In this document: piece after piece, positions 1 through 10,227 of the stretch | Position numbering within the stretch: position 1 is the stretch's first letter | Layout of the letters: each line of letters starts with the position of its first letter | Assembly: GCF_965363235.1 (NCBI RefSeq) | Contig: NC_134844.1 | Span: forward strand, 73,463,497 to 73,527,496 | Source: Mytilus galloprovincialis | Lineage: Eukaryota > Mollusca > Bivalvia > Mytilida > Mytilidae | Reading direction: 5' to 3' | DNA length: 64,000 nucleotides | Notes under the pieces: generated by a model | What the model saw: the letters and a program-made list of their open reading frames with translations, nothing else | The model's database searches: none | What the model was told of the DNA's origin: nothing | Made by a program: the position numbers and the translations under genes

Positions 1-1556
1 TCAATAAGTATAATTTTCGAAGAATTTGATTGGCAGTGTGCAACATGGTTCAAATCTCGATTACCAGAAAACTTGTCTAATAAGAAAAACCCATAAAATA
101 CATAAAATTTATATGTTTAGTATGTTTGAGATGTAGTTCAGATACTAAATACAAATGTATGTATCACAATGCACCATTCTAATTTAGTATGGAAAGTCTT
201 CTGTCGTTACGAATATTAAACACATTCAAGTCTTTCAATAGAACGTACGATATGAGTGCATATGCCATAACTTCCTTTTATTATTTAGATATTATTTTAA
301 ATGAATAAAAACAGGCAAAAGGTTCCAAATACACACATGAGAAAAACATATTGACAACGCCTTGGCAACTCCCCCTAAAAATCGCATTGCAAACTAAAGT
401 TTATACAAAACACAACATACTTTAAATAGTAAACTAAAGCAAAAATGACTTCACCAAAAAAAAGGAATTATTAAGGTTTTAAATAACAAAAAAAAACCCG
501 TGTTGCATTCTTTTTCAATTAAAAGCGTATTACTGACGATTCAGAACTTTTACGATGTTTTTATTACCGCGAAAATTGCATCGAGACTAGTGTCGCAAAA
601 ATTCGAAGCTTGCCCTATTGAATTAGATGGCATTACTTTGTTTAAAGTAATTACTGAAAATGCAATGATTAAACATGCATTTGAGTTGATCGCTTACAAA
701 TTGCAATAATAAACGCATGCATGCAATAATTTTCGAATTAATGGACCATGAATAATAAAATTGATGGTTTAAGACTACTATTAGATATATAACGGCGGTA
801 AGATTTTATTGTTGGGAAAGCCGTGCACAGAGAGAAGCGACGATGTAATTGAACACACATGTCACGCAAGGAGTTCAACTTTAGTGTTGATAGGCTAGAA
901 ATACAGTAGATGGAACACTGGGTGCACTCAAACAACGAGGTTTCTGCATAATAGGTGATATTATGTTGATTGGTTGTTCTTTAGTGTTTAAAGGAAGACA
1001 ACATGCATATTTAGGACAAGAAAGAATAATGTAATTTGTATTTAAAACCAGTTTTTAACTAGACTAACACGCTGAACTAGATTAAGAAAAAATCTAGTTC
1101 ACAAAACTACAGTCCATAGGAGGACAATTTGGCCTACACGGAACATTATGACTCCGTGCCAACCATTATTCACTTTTACTCAGACAAGCCATGTAGATAG
1201 GGGAGAATCAGCATATACCAATTTCAATGTCGATCGGAGTTTGGATCGTCGACTTCCCGCACCTGCGAGATTAGACAATATTCCATTTAATTAAAACTCA
1301 AAAGAGAAGTGGATGTCAACATTAGCTATAAATAATCATCATCAGGTACGCTCGATATTCAAAGTTTTAAGAGCAAAATACAGTCAATTAGATATATAGT
1401 TTTCCATTGACATAATTCAAGTTGGAGCTATTGACATGGGGTGCAACGTAAGAGAGCATTCGGGTTGATTTCAGGATGATTAGGCTGATTAAGGTCCTAA
1501 CCTTATCTAAGTGATAAACTTCAAAGGTCTACTTATCATTGAGAAAAACAATAAGT

Positions 1557-3060
1557 CCTTACAAAGGGACGAAAGATACCAGAGGGACAGTCATGAATCG
1601 AAAATAAACTGACAACGCCATGGCTAAAAAATGAAAAAACACAAACAGACAAACAATAGTACACATGGCACAACATAGATAAATAACGAATAAGCTACAC
1701 GAACCCAATAAAAAACTAAGGGTGATCTCAGGTGCTCCGGATGGGTAAGCAGATCCTGCTCCACATGTAGCATCCGTCGTGTTGCTTATGTGATAACAAA
1801 TCCGGTAAATAGTCTTATTCGGTAGGTCACGTTTATTAAAGGGAAGGGGATTGTAGTTACGAAGTAAGGAACATATCCGATATCATTTGTGAAACGGTTA
1901 TTCCATTACGGTCAACCAACACGTGATGGCGTCTGTAAAATTTACAAAGCAGCAACCCTCTATCAAGAAATCATGATAGGAAATGCAAGCACGGGAATAT
2001 CAATTGGGAAATATATACCCCGTATGCAGGTGCTGCCGAAATGTTTTTACTTAAAAATGGAAAGTTCTCAATTTGAAAGCTGAAATCATATCTTTCGTCG
2101 TAAAGTTTTGTTTTAAACCGACCCTCATTGTCAATTTCTAGATGTAAGTCAAGATATGTTGCCGACTTAACTGTATCTGTAGTGTCCTTTATCTCTAGTT
2201 CAATTGGATATATGCGTTCAACATAGTCACCAAATTTTGAATCATTTAGTGAAAGAACATCATGTATATACATGATATAGCGGAAAGTAGAGTTAAATGA
2301 TATTGCTAACTTCTTATCTGTCTTCCTAAGACGTTTCTGTATAAATCCAGCCTCATTATAATAAAGAAACAAGTCGCCAAGTAGAGGGGCACAATTTGTT
2401 CCCATTGGAATGCCGACAGTCTGTTGAAAATTACGTCCTCCGAACGTAACAAATACGTTGTCAAGAAAGAAATTAAGCATCTTGATAATGTCAGTTTCAG
2501 ATATGTTTTGTTTGAAACAGAGTGATCCTTTACAAATCAGGATTTATCCCTCCCTAAGACAAGATACTTATATCAACGTTGGCCATTCTTCTTTATGAAA
2601 CAAAGCAATACCAACTCTTTTAATGTGTCTTTTAGTTTGGAATGTGGAATACTTGTGTAAAGTGTAGAAAAGTCAAATGTGTTAAGTCTATTACAAGATG
2701 AAAGAGAGTAAGATTGTATGTACTCCAAAAGATCTTTGGAATTTTAAAGTATTCACATCAGATTCACGCCACCTCTAGAATAGGCAGTTTCACAATAACT
2801 TTGAAAGGCGTCTTTGATCGCTGATAAAATAGATGTTAATAATTTAAAAAGGGGTTTTGGGGAGTACTTGGAAGACCCATCAATATACCGTTGTTTGAAA
2901 GGACACTTATGTAGTTTAGGTATCCAATACAGTGATGGAAGATCCAGTTCTTCATCTTTGGTTGAAATTCCAAAGGAATATAGAAACGACCAATTATTAT
3001 CCTGTATCATAAGTTTAAGGCCAGGATGCCATTTTGAATTATTATGAGTTACTGTTTAAC
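1557..3060 (-). mobile_element. Penelope-like retroelement fragment (copy A)
   Basis: Minus-strand translation gives reverse-transcriptase pieces typical of Penelope-like elements: an upstream block with 'LPSLYWIPKLHKCPFKQRY' (about 2753-3010) and a catalytic block with 'QTVGIPMGTNCAPLLGDLF' and 'SATYLDLHLEIDNEGRFKTK' (about 1971-2480). The flanking 1557-1970 sequence recurs near 46.0-47.06, 51.6 and 59.0-59.5 kb, so it is probably part of the same repeat. No endonuclease domain is recognisable. The copy is broken in several places and predates the A/B duplication, since both copies share it. Confidence 0.8.
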
Positions 3061-3641
3061 ATGTTTCCCACCATTACAGTGACGAAGAGAAATAAGTCTT
3101 ACTCTACCTACGTCAATGGGAAACAATCAAACATCGTCAAACACTTTTCTTATGACCGCTGAAATCGTCGTTCTAACATAATTTCATACTTTATTATCTA
3201 AAATCATAGTAAAGATGTATCAATCGGGTAACATCTAAGTCAATACCTATTGTGGCAATTAAACTGATGCTTATATCATTTGGGAATGACAGTCCACAAG
3301 TACAACACCAAATGAAAATAAAACCTTATAAATTTGGTTCAAGCGAAACGCCTTCTATATTCACCTTTATTCAGAAGGTTCAACGCCACAAAATATAAAT
3401 CTAATGATAAAATCAGAGCTAACAAATCCTGATTTCAGTGATGTTTTATAATTTTATTCAAAAGTTTGTTGATTGTAGATTTGCAAAACTACATAAATAA
3501 ATGGAATTTTTTGAAACGTGAATACGTCAGCAACTGAAACATAATAACACCCATATAAAGATCCACACAATCACAAAGCATATGATAAAAACAAATGCAA
3601 CACCATCGAGGATTTTAATTACAACAGTGTTGGCTTAAATA

Positions 3642-3707
3642 ACAGCATTATCTGAACGGTTGAATGGAGCAAATGCACTGTGTCACGGATATTTAAATCA
3701 CACAGGA
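3642..3707 (+). pseudogene. UDP-glycosyltransferase exon scrap (copy A)
   Basis: Twenty-two codons read T-A-L-S-E-R-L-N-G-A-N-A-L-C-H-G-Y-L-N-H-T-G. They match residues encoded at about 49963-50028 in the UGT pseudogene downstream ('ALAEWLKGTNALCHGYLNDT') both in protein and in DNA. The match ends where sequence resembling a SINE start ('CATGTTTAACCCCGCC') begins. No further UGT sequence is obvious on either side. It is a relic of an older UGT copy, duplicated with its surroundings. Confidence 0.75.
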
Positions 3708-3854
3708 CATGTTTAACCCCGCCAAATTTTGTGTTGTAAAATATCATTTAATCTATATAAATTATGTGCCAAAGTTTTGTGTTGCAACACACGAAAAACT
3801 AACATTCACTTTCTCTCATTTTAATAAGATATTGGAATAGGTCAGCTTATTATT

Positions 3855-4120
3855 GAGAAGAGCTGTCGTTAAGAAGTTATCGCATCAGACTACAAACACA
3901 AAGGTCCCTAGTTCGATCCCCATTCCGGAGTGAAAATTTCAGGGACTTAATTTTCGGTTCTAAATTGTCACCATTTGCGAATATGGTCTTGGTAAACGAT
4001 GATCGTCCGTCGGAAGAGGACGACGATTTGCTGACCTATGTTACGAGAGAGCAATATCTATTGCACCAAAAAGACACCCTTGTAGATTTCGGAAAAGAGC
4101 ATGCTTATGCCGCTACATAG
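3855..4120 (+). repeat. tRNA-headed SINE (copy A, plus orientation)
   Basis: The segment has a pol III B-box-like core 'TAGTTCGATCC' at 3908-3918, preceded by a tRNA-like half with an anticodon-arm-like 'GACTACAAACACAAAGG'. The body includes 'TGGTCTTGGTAAACGATG' and a CCGTCGGAAGAGGACG block. Related sequence lies in reverse at 24775-24972 and 44630-44808, and in the same orientation at 41470-41735. It reads as a tRNA-derived SINE rather than a tRNA gene, because the arms do not pair well and the sequence is repeated with a shared body. Confidence 0.65.
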
Positions 4121-5426
4121 CAGCATTTGCACCCGCAAAGTGGAAATAGATTAATATAAGTTGTAATAACTTGTTTCCCAATCCATTATAAATACATACG
4201 GTACAACTAATTATCATTTTAGTTCTAGGTCGTAACAGAATGTCTAAAAGATTAGTGAATCGACACATAATACAAGAGTCTATTGCCAGAGTATCAGGAC
4301 TGTAAAATTTATTCCAGAATGTGTAAATAGAACAAATATGTATCCATCTGTAAACGGAGAAAATGCCTGTTCCAAATCAGGAACAAGACATTTGTTTTTC
4401 ATTCGTTCGTATTTGAGTTTTTAATTTTGCAATACGAATAGGGACTATGCATTTTGAATTCTCACCGGGTAAGTGTTTTTGTGATTTTACTTTCTAGTAT
4501 TATATCAGGGCTAATATTTATGTTCAAATATATGTTTTTGTCCTGATAATACGTACTTATTTGCCGCTGGACTTAATCAGCTATCCACCATCACCAAAAC
4601 ACATTATGAATCATGTGAGGTACATTCATGGACATACAATTTTTGGTCTTTTAAAACATGTGTACCTTGAGTGCAATTACCTTTAAAAGCCGACACGACG
4701 GAAACAGGCATACGATACAGTTATAGGGGAGATAACGACGTTGTTAACGTAAAATGTTATTTTTGCGACGTCAAACTATGACATATCGGGAAAAGATGCA
4801 TTTTTCGACTAATTTTTATCATTCAAACTGATTTAATTTGAAAAGTGAGTGCATGGACCCCTATTTTTCAAAACGGCAACTTGCTTCATTTTGCAAGGAA
4901 ATAATGTGATTCAAATTTTATAAAACTGTTATTAGCGCATTTTTAAAAAATTTTGATAAACATGCAGCAAAAAAAGACGTTTTTCCCTCTATTCATGAAC
5001 ATTTGATAAATATTAGATATTTCTGAATAAAAACTGAATTATTTTTAATGATACTTACATGTATAACGTACAGAAATTACCAATTATCTAACAAAAAACA
5101 ATTTGTGTTTATCTTTAAAAACAAAAAAGTTATGTCTTTCTTTCAAAAAAGAAAATACGGACAAAAATCTGAAATTTGAGCAAATATACAAAATTTCGAC
5201 ATCATTTTATTCAAAAAGTAGCGCATGAAGGTATATATTTTTTATTACATATCTATACTATTAAACGAGAAGACCTCATTTTGGGTGTCGCTTCTCTTCT
5301 TTCCACAATAAATTAATCATCATGCCTCTGTGTCCTATGGGTTCAGTGCATAATCGCATTTGTCATCCATTCATATGATTATTCAGATTGAGTTATTTTG
5401 GGTGAAAAACGAGAAAAAAGACATCC

Positions 5427-5650
5427 GGATATGTTTCCGTCATTGGGCGAAATTTTAAGTCAGATTAGACTTCCGGTTTGCTTTTTTCTGTATACTTTTA
5501 ATACTACGAATACAGTGTATTTTCTGTCTTATATCCGTCAATGGACGAAATTTATGTCAGATTAGACCTCCGGTTTGCGTTTTTCTTTTTATTTTGAAAC
5601 AAATACATATACTACGAATAAAGTTATTTTCTGTCTGATATAATTTTTAA
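5427..5650 (+). repeat. ~100-bp tandem duplication inside the Helitron
   Basis: Two diverged direct copies contain 'GTCAGATTAGAC', 'CCGGTTTGC' and 'ACTACGAATA', ending with 'TTTTCTGTCT'. The copies start near 5440 and 5540. Just after them, 5654-5727 is a small hairpin with arms ATCCACGGCAGTCA and TGACCGCTGTGGAT. Confidence 0.7.
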
Positions 5651-5947
5651 GTTTACTATCCACGGCAGTCACAGGGTTTATTTAATAGGGAGGGTCTGAA
5701 TAATATATCAATGACCGCTGTGGATCAATTATTAAACTGAGAATTGACTGTAAAAAGAAAATACACTGACTTCCAGGACGTCTGGAGCGGGTGTTTTCAA
5801 GATCGAAATTTCAGGATTTACCATTTCGGGATCCGGGATTTCTTTTTTCGAATTTCGAGATGTCGAGATATTTAATTTGTATAATAAATTCAGAACCTCG
5901 GGATTTCATGTTTTTAAGCCCGGGATATTGGGATCAGGGCCCCTCCG

Positions 5948-6092
5948 AAGTGGCGGATCTAGAAATGTTCATACACAGGGGCCTGTTGACTGCCTAAGAA
6001 GGGGTCCGTTCCGTTCATGCTTCAGTGAATCTATATAAGCAACCACTTATTTTTCAGAAAAGGGGGGGGGGCTCCCTTAATCCGCCTCTGCC
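5948..6092. mobile_element. GGCGGATC-ended MITE relic
   Basis: It begins 'GTGGCGGATCTAG' and ends near 'TTAATCCGCCTCTG', inverted versions of the ends seen at 13970-14115, 20034-20196 and 60854-60989. The interior contains a G-run and 'CTATATAAGCAACCA', which resembles the copy at 19629-19765. The ends are worn and no target duplication is clear. Confidence 0.6.
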
Positions 6093-6104
6093 CCGATCCC
6101 CCCT

Positions 6105-6727
6105 TTAATGAATGTTCATAATATACAGATAAGCGCTAAAATTATTCATGTGTCACTAAAATTAATAGAGAACAAAAAAAAAAAAATTTGTGGAAAAAGG
6201 AGGAGCCGGGCTAGAAAAACAATTATCCTGTCCCAAATTACCTATGAATTTTGATACTTTTTCTGAAATTCTCAAGTCGCTGAATGTTTTACAAAAAAAG
6301 AAGATGTGGTATTATGAATGCCAATGAGACAGCTCTCCACAAGAAACCAAAATGACACAAATTAACATTTAGAAGTCACCTAACGGCCTTCAACAATAAG
6401 CAAAAACCGATACTGCAAAGTATGATATAAAAGGCCCCGAAATGACAATGTAAAACAATTTAAATGAGAAAATTAACAGCCTTATTTATGTACAAAAAAT
6501 GAACGAAAAACAAATATCACTGAACCACTGAATTACAGGTTCCTGACTGGAATGTTCATAATACATGTACACTAAATGTATGTTAATAATGACATTAATA
6601 GAAAACAAAAAATTGGAATTTTAGAAATAAAGGAGGAGGGTTAATAAAAAACATATTCCTGTCCCCAAGTACCTATTACTTTTGATACGTTTCCTGAAAT
6701 TCTGAAGTCATTATAAATCTTTTACAA
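6105..6727 (+). repeat. Direct repeat pair flanking a SINE
   Basis: 6105-6300 and 6553-6727 are diverged direct copies (shared 'ATGTTCATAATA', 'GGAGGAG', 'TTTTGATAC', 'CTGAAATTCT', 'TTTTACAAA'). Between them lies a minus-strand copy of the common SINE-like family at 6296-6550. This is an internal duplication of the Helitron body with the SINE at its junction. Confidence 0.65.
6296..6550 (-). repeat. SINE-like family copy, reverse orientation
   Basis: The sequence reads 'AAGAAGATGTGGTA', then 'CCAATGAGACAGCT', 'CGGCCTTCAACAATAAGC', 'ACGAAAAACAAATAT' and 'GAATTACAGGTTCCTGACT'. The same order is found at 36060-36465, 58030-58290 and 61335-61500, and in reverse at 14708-15030. It is one of at least eight copies or pieces in the window. 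Confidence 0.75.
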
Positions 6728-7204
6728 AATTCTGCCTACAACACTTTACATCCTCTCAAATACGCTCTGAATGCCCGCCATTTCGCGGGTGTGTTCTAGT
6801 TTTATTTAATCAGGTAACAAATAGCCTACATGCAAATTTTCATCAACTTGTAAATACAGGTTCAAAACTGTATCGTATGCCCTTAAGAAAAGGTGAATAA
6901 GATTCAAATTCAATATGTATTAACCCTTACCATGCGGAATTGTTTTCAGAAAATGTCTAATTTTCGTTTATTTGCAAAAATATGCAAATTATATGCAAAT
7001 GAGATTAGCCCTGTTTCTGTAGCATATTGATTTCTTTAAATCTAATATAGGTGATCACGGGGTGGGGTAGTCGGGTTGAGGAGGCGGTTTTTTTTTGGCG
7101 GGAATTTGCCCCAAAGTGGGTCATCAGGTGCAAAAAGCGTTAATCTTGCCGATTTTTCAACCATTCTTTTGACCCAGAAGACCAACACTACTGGACGAAA
7201 AAAC

Positions 7205-7650
7205 GTCTGTCCATACCAGTAACAGTCGTTCTAAGACTGATAATGTTTGTTAAAGTTGTAGCAGTTGTTAAATTTCACTGCTGCAGTTTTTTTGTAACTG
7301 TCCCAACTTTAAAAGTGTTTGTCTACAACATAAATCGACTGTAACAACGCAAGAAATAACTGTCACCGTTACTAAAGGACTGATACAACTATTTCAAAGT
7401 TGTAACAGTTGATTTACAGCTGTCCCAACTCGAAAAACGTTGTAACAGTCATAAATAAACTGATTAAACGCCTGAAGGGTTGTCACAGTCGTAATAAAAC
7501 TGATGCAACCATTTGAAAGTTGTAACAGTCATTTAATTACTGTACCAACACGGAAAACGTTGAAACAGTCATAAATAAACTGTTTAAACGCAGAAAAAGT
7601 TGTAACAGTTAAAATATGATAGCTACAACCATTGTATAGGCATAGCTAAT
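7205..7650 (+). repeat. Left subterminal repeat array of the CACTA-like element
   Basis: About ten diverged copies of a ~40-bp unit are present. A typical half is 'GTTGTAACAGTCATAAATAA' followed by 'ACTGT' and 'CCAAC'. The unit contains short inverted pieces (GTTGTAACAGT against ACTGTNCCAAC). Subterminal motif clusters of this sort are transposase-binding sites in plant CACTA elements; the same role here is inference. Confidence 0.8.
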
Positions 7651-8584
7651 TTATAAGCGTAGCAACTTCCAAACATTGATCTTCATGTACACTTAAAAGT
7701 CACGGATACAAAATGTCTAACAGTCAGGGATATAGGTTCAATTATTTGCAAAAAAAAATTTACTGTGTGAAATATAAGGTTGTGACAAAGAGAAACGACT
7801 ATCACTCCAATGTAATACATTAATTTTAGATAGATATTGATTTAAAAAAAAAAGTATTTTGAAATATTTGCCGCTGAACACATTTTTGTATTCCTCGGTT
7901 ATTTAGTGAATGTGCTGAATTTATATATTTTTTTAACACTTCCTCGCCCTTATCTCTTCGAACCAATAAAATCGGAACCAGCACTAGATACCTGCAATTT
8001 CACTAGATAAAAGATATATCTACTAACAGAAAAATCGAAAAACGTTACCCAATATATTTGTTACCAAATGTATCTTTATAACTGAATTAAAAGTTGACAA
8101 TTTTTATATCATCTAAATAACAATTTAATTATTTTTCTATTAAATTAGTTAGGTGTAAAATCATTCATGCATACACGGTTGTTTTCAATACCCGTAGTTT
8201 TACGAATCACATCACTTCATAATAACGCTGAATATACATGACATACTCTAAACCTAGCGCGGAACTCCTAATACACGCACTTGTCAAACTTATCCCCACA
8301 TAAAACTGCTTTATATTTTCTTGAGGGCTTATTTCACACACTAATTTTTGGGGGGCTACATTTCTTGTAAAATTATAAATATTGCCGTATAATCATTTTG
8401 ATTTCTATACATGTAAAAAAAAAATCAGACATTTAACACATCTTTTGCAGCTATGGAAAACAAATCTTAAATCTATCTGAATTTAATTTATTTTATTTTA
8501 CCGTATTTTATTTTTGAATAGGTCAATATTAACTCGACTTTGTATTGTACATTGTACGGAATGGTCTATTTGAAGTTCAATTGT

Positions 8585-8669
8585 AATTTAACAATTAAAC
8601 GAGTCTTGCCTTGGTAAAAGGCGAAGTTTAATTGTAATTTTATGAGTTGTGTAAACACTGAAGGGATTA
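8585..8669. repeat. DIRS outer end, inverted with 8814-8898
   Basis: These 85 bases are a perfect reverse complement of 8814-8898. This is the outer edge of the element's 3' terminal repeat, copied in complement in the internal complementary region. Confidence 0.9.
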
Positions 8670-8813
8670 AATGAGATTGTGCTGCGCATGTGTGAACTTC
8701 AGTCTTCAAAGTAAAGTTTTATCAATATGACAAACAACGAAATACATATATACATATGACCCACAATAACTACATATAGGTCTCCCATAACTAGGGAGGG
8801 AGGGTGTGGCATT

Positions 8814-8936
8814 TAATCCCTTCAGTGTTTACACAACTCATAAAATTACAATTAAACTTCGCCTTTTACCAAGGCAAGACTCGTTTAATTGTTAAATTTT
8901 ATTTCGTTGTAACACTTCCGGGACCAAATGAGACTT
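8814..8936. repeat. DIRS internal complementary region
   Basis: 8814-8898 is the complement of the 3' outer end (8585-8669). It is followed directly by about 38 bases (8896-8936, 'TTTCGTTGTAACACTTCCGG' region) that are the complement of the 5' outer end at about 13345-13383. The junction shares an AATT overlap. In DIRS elements this region templates completion of the circular DNA before integration. Confidence 0.85.
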
Positions 8937-8997
8937 TAAAGCCATAATGATAAAACTGAATACCAAGATAAGAAATATATAATGTCTTACCTTATGA

Positions 8998-10227
8998 TTA
9001 ATTCTTCAACACATTAAAGCTGAAAGAATTTTCATCTTTTTCAATCTTTTTATTATAAAATTTTGCAAATGTTTTTGCATCTGACCATCCTGCTTTTTGT
9101 AAGATACGAGAAATAGGCACTGCATTCATCTTTGCTTTAGAAACTGATGCAGATCTAACACTGTGAGCTTTGAAAATTGTTGTGTCAATATTAGCTTTTG
9201 CCATTACTACTTTTATCCATCTAGAAATTGTATCTCTTGAAACCGGCTGATGTGGTTTCACATAACTTAAAAGTAACGGTTCATGTTTCCCTCTAAACAA
9301 TTTGGTACGAAATACATATTCTTTATACACAGTATATACACAAAGTCTCCTATCTGGAGGGTAAGCCTTTATATTTACAGTTGGCTCCTTATAACCAGGT
9401 CGGCTTTGTTTAACAAGTTCATTCAAAACAAAAATAAATTCTCCCTTCACTTTATGTACATGATTAACATTCATGAAATGAATTGATTGAGCTCGAGCTG
9501 CATTTGTCAAAGCTATTAACATTGTAAGTTTTAATGTTAAATCTTTCAATTTTAAATATTTCACTGGTGATAGGCTACGCAAAAATTGTAGTACTTTACT
9601 AACGTCCCATGTAGATTCATATCTAGGTCTGGGTGGACGAAGATTAAAAATTCCTTTCATGTATCTTATCACCATTGCATGACGTCCAACTGGAATACTG
9701 TCAATAGTAAGTCCTAAAGACGAAAGAGCTCCTCGAGCTAGATTTAAACTACTATAGCCTAAATTACCTTCCTTAAATAAAGTTGTAAAAAATTCAAGCA
9801 CTGTTCCTACAGAAATTTGAAAGCAATTAATTTGTTTTTTGTTACAATATTTGAACCATTTCCTGATATACACTTGGTACTGTTTCTTTGTACTTGATTT
9901 CCAAGACGACATGAGTATGTGGGTTGTTTCTTTAGAAAATCCTCGTTCTCTGAAGCTACTCCTGACACTAGACATGCAATTAGTTTCATTTTCTTGTGTA
10001 AAGGATGAACAGATTGTGGATCGTGAGGAAGATTCAAAATCTTCTTGTTCTTTGGAAGAACGATTGGATTGTCTGTTAACAACTGCATTAGTCTCGGAAA
10101 CCAAGTTTGTGTCTGCCAAAATGGAGCTATTACTACTCCTCTTGCACCGTCCTCTCTGATTTTGAAAATGCACCGGCTCAATAAACTGAAAGGAGGAAAC
10201 AAATAGACAAACTGAAAATATGACCAA
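8998..10227 (-). CDS. Tyrosine recombinase of the DIRS-type element
   Basis: This 409-residue frame is the integrase-equivalent of the element; DIRS elements insert circular DNA with a tyrosine recombinase instead of a DDE integrase. Visible features are an N-terminal SAM-like core-binding region (about 105-190, 'SWKSSTKKQYQVYIRKWFKY'), a first catalytic arginine candidate in 'NAARAQSI', and the C-terminal box 'KAHSVRSASVSKAKM' with the H-x2-R motif, followed by 'GWSDAKTFAKFYNK' with the presumed nucleophile tyrosine. It overlaps the end of the RT frame by about 420 bp, the arrangement usual for DIRS. The exact start is uncertain because the N-terminal part lies in the overlap; expression probably depends on downstream initiation or splicing. 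Confidence 0.87.
   Translation of the reverse strand: MVIFSVCLFVSSFQFIEPVHFQNQRGRCKRSSNSSILADTNLVSETNAVVNRQSNRSSKEQEDFESSSRSTICSSFTQENETNCMSSVRSSFRERGFSKETTHILMSSWKSSTKKQYQVYIRKWFKYCNKKQINCFQISVGTVLEFFTTLFKEGNLGYSSLNLARGALSSLGLTIDSIPVGRHAMVIRYMKGIFNLRPPRPRYESTWDVSKVLQFLRSLSPVKYLKLKDLTLKLTMLIALTNAARAQSIHFMNVNHVHKVKGEFIFVLNELVKQSRPGYKEPTVNIKAYPPDRRLCVYTVYKEYVFRTKLFRGKHEPLLLSYVKPHQPVSRDTISRWIKVVMAKANIDTTIFKAHSVRSASVSKAKMNAVPISRILQKAGWSDAKTFAKFYNKKIEKDENSFSFNVLKN

Larger units (their letters stand above)
1..4710 (+). repeat. Large duplication, copy A part 1 (matches 37690-42330)
   Basis: This stretch aligns along its whole length, in the same orientation, with 37690-42330, with a few substitutions or small indels per hundred bases by eye. 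It carries the same Penelope-like remains, UGT scrap and tRNA-headed SINE in the same order. The window starts inside the copy, so its left boundary is not visible. The match stops at about 4710, exactly where a TA-flanked insertion begins, resumes for about 40 bases at 6881-6922, and resumes again at about 22728. Copy B has these blocks joined together. Confidence 0.93.
5252..6799 (+). mobile_element. Non-autonomous Helitron
   Basis: The left end reads 'TCTATACTATTAAACGAG', a 5' start of Helitron type, and the base before it is A. The right end reads CTAG (6796-6799), followed by T, and is preceded by a GC-rich hairpin (stem CCCGC 6774-6778 with GCGGG 6785-6789) ending seven bases upstream. 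Insertion between A and T with no target duplication is the Helitron rule. There is no Rep/helicase coding, so it is non-autonomous. It sits inside the TA-flanked element at 4713-6875 and has itself taken in a SINE and a GGCGGATC-type MITE. Confidence 0.8.
4713..6875. mobile_element. TA-flanked non-autonomous DNA transposon (Tc1/mariner-like ends)
   Basis: The ends are inverted: 'CGATACAGTT' at 4713-4722 and its complement 'AACTGTATCG' at 6866-6875, flanked by TA on both sides (4711-4712 and 6876-6877). The target is palindromic (GGCA-TA-TGCC). Copy B runs straight from the left flank to the right flank at about 42328-42333, so it lacks this 2.16-kb block. No transposase frame is visible; most of the interior is a Helitron. 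The family call rests only on the TA duplication and short ends. Confidence 0.7.

Noticed and set aside
2814-3047. 77-codon plus-strand frame (also at 40437-40670)
   Set aside because: It is antisense to the Penelope-like reverse-transcriptase remains.
3855-3945. tRNA gene
   Set aside because: It has a B-box-like core but poor arm pairing, and it shares a downstream body with other dispersed copies, so it is a SINE head.
7205-7650. Possible CRISPR-like array (regular ~40-bp repeats)
   Set aside because: The repeats are diverged, contain no unique spacers, are mirrored at the far end of a transposon and lie in an animal genome.
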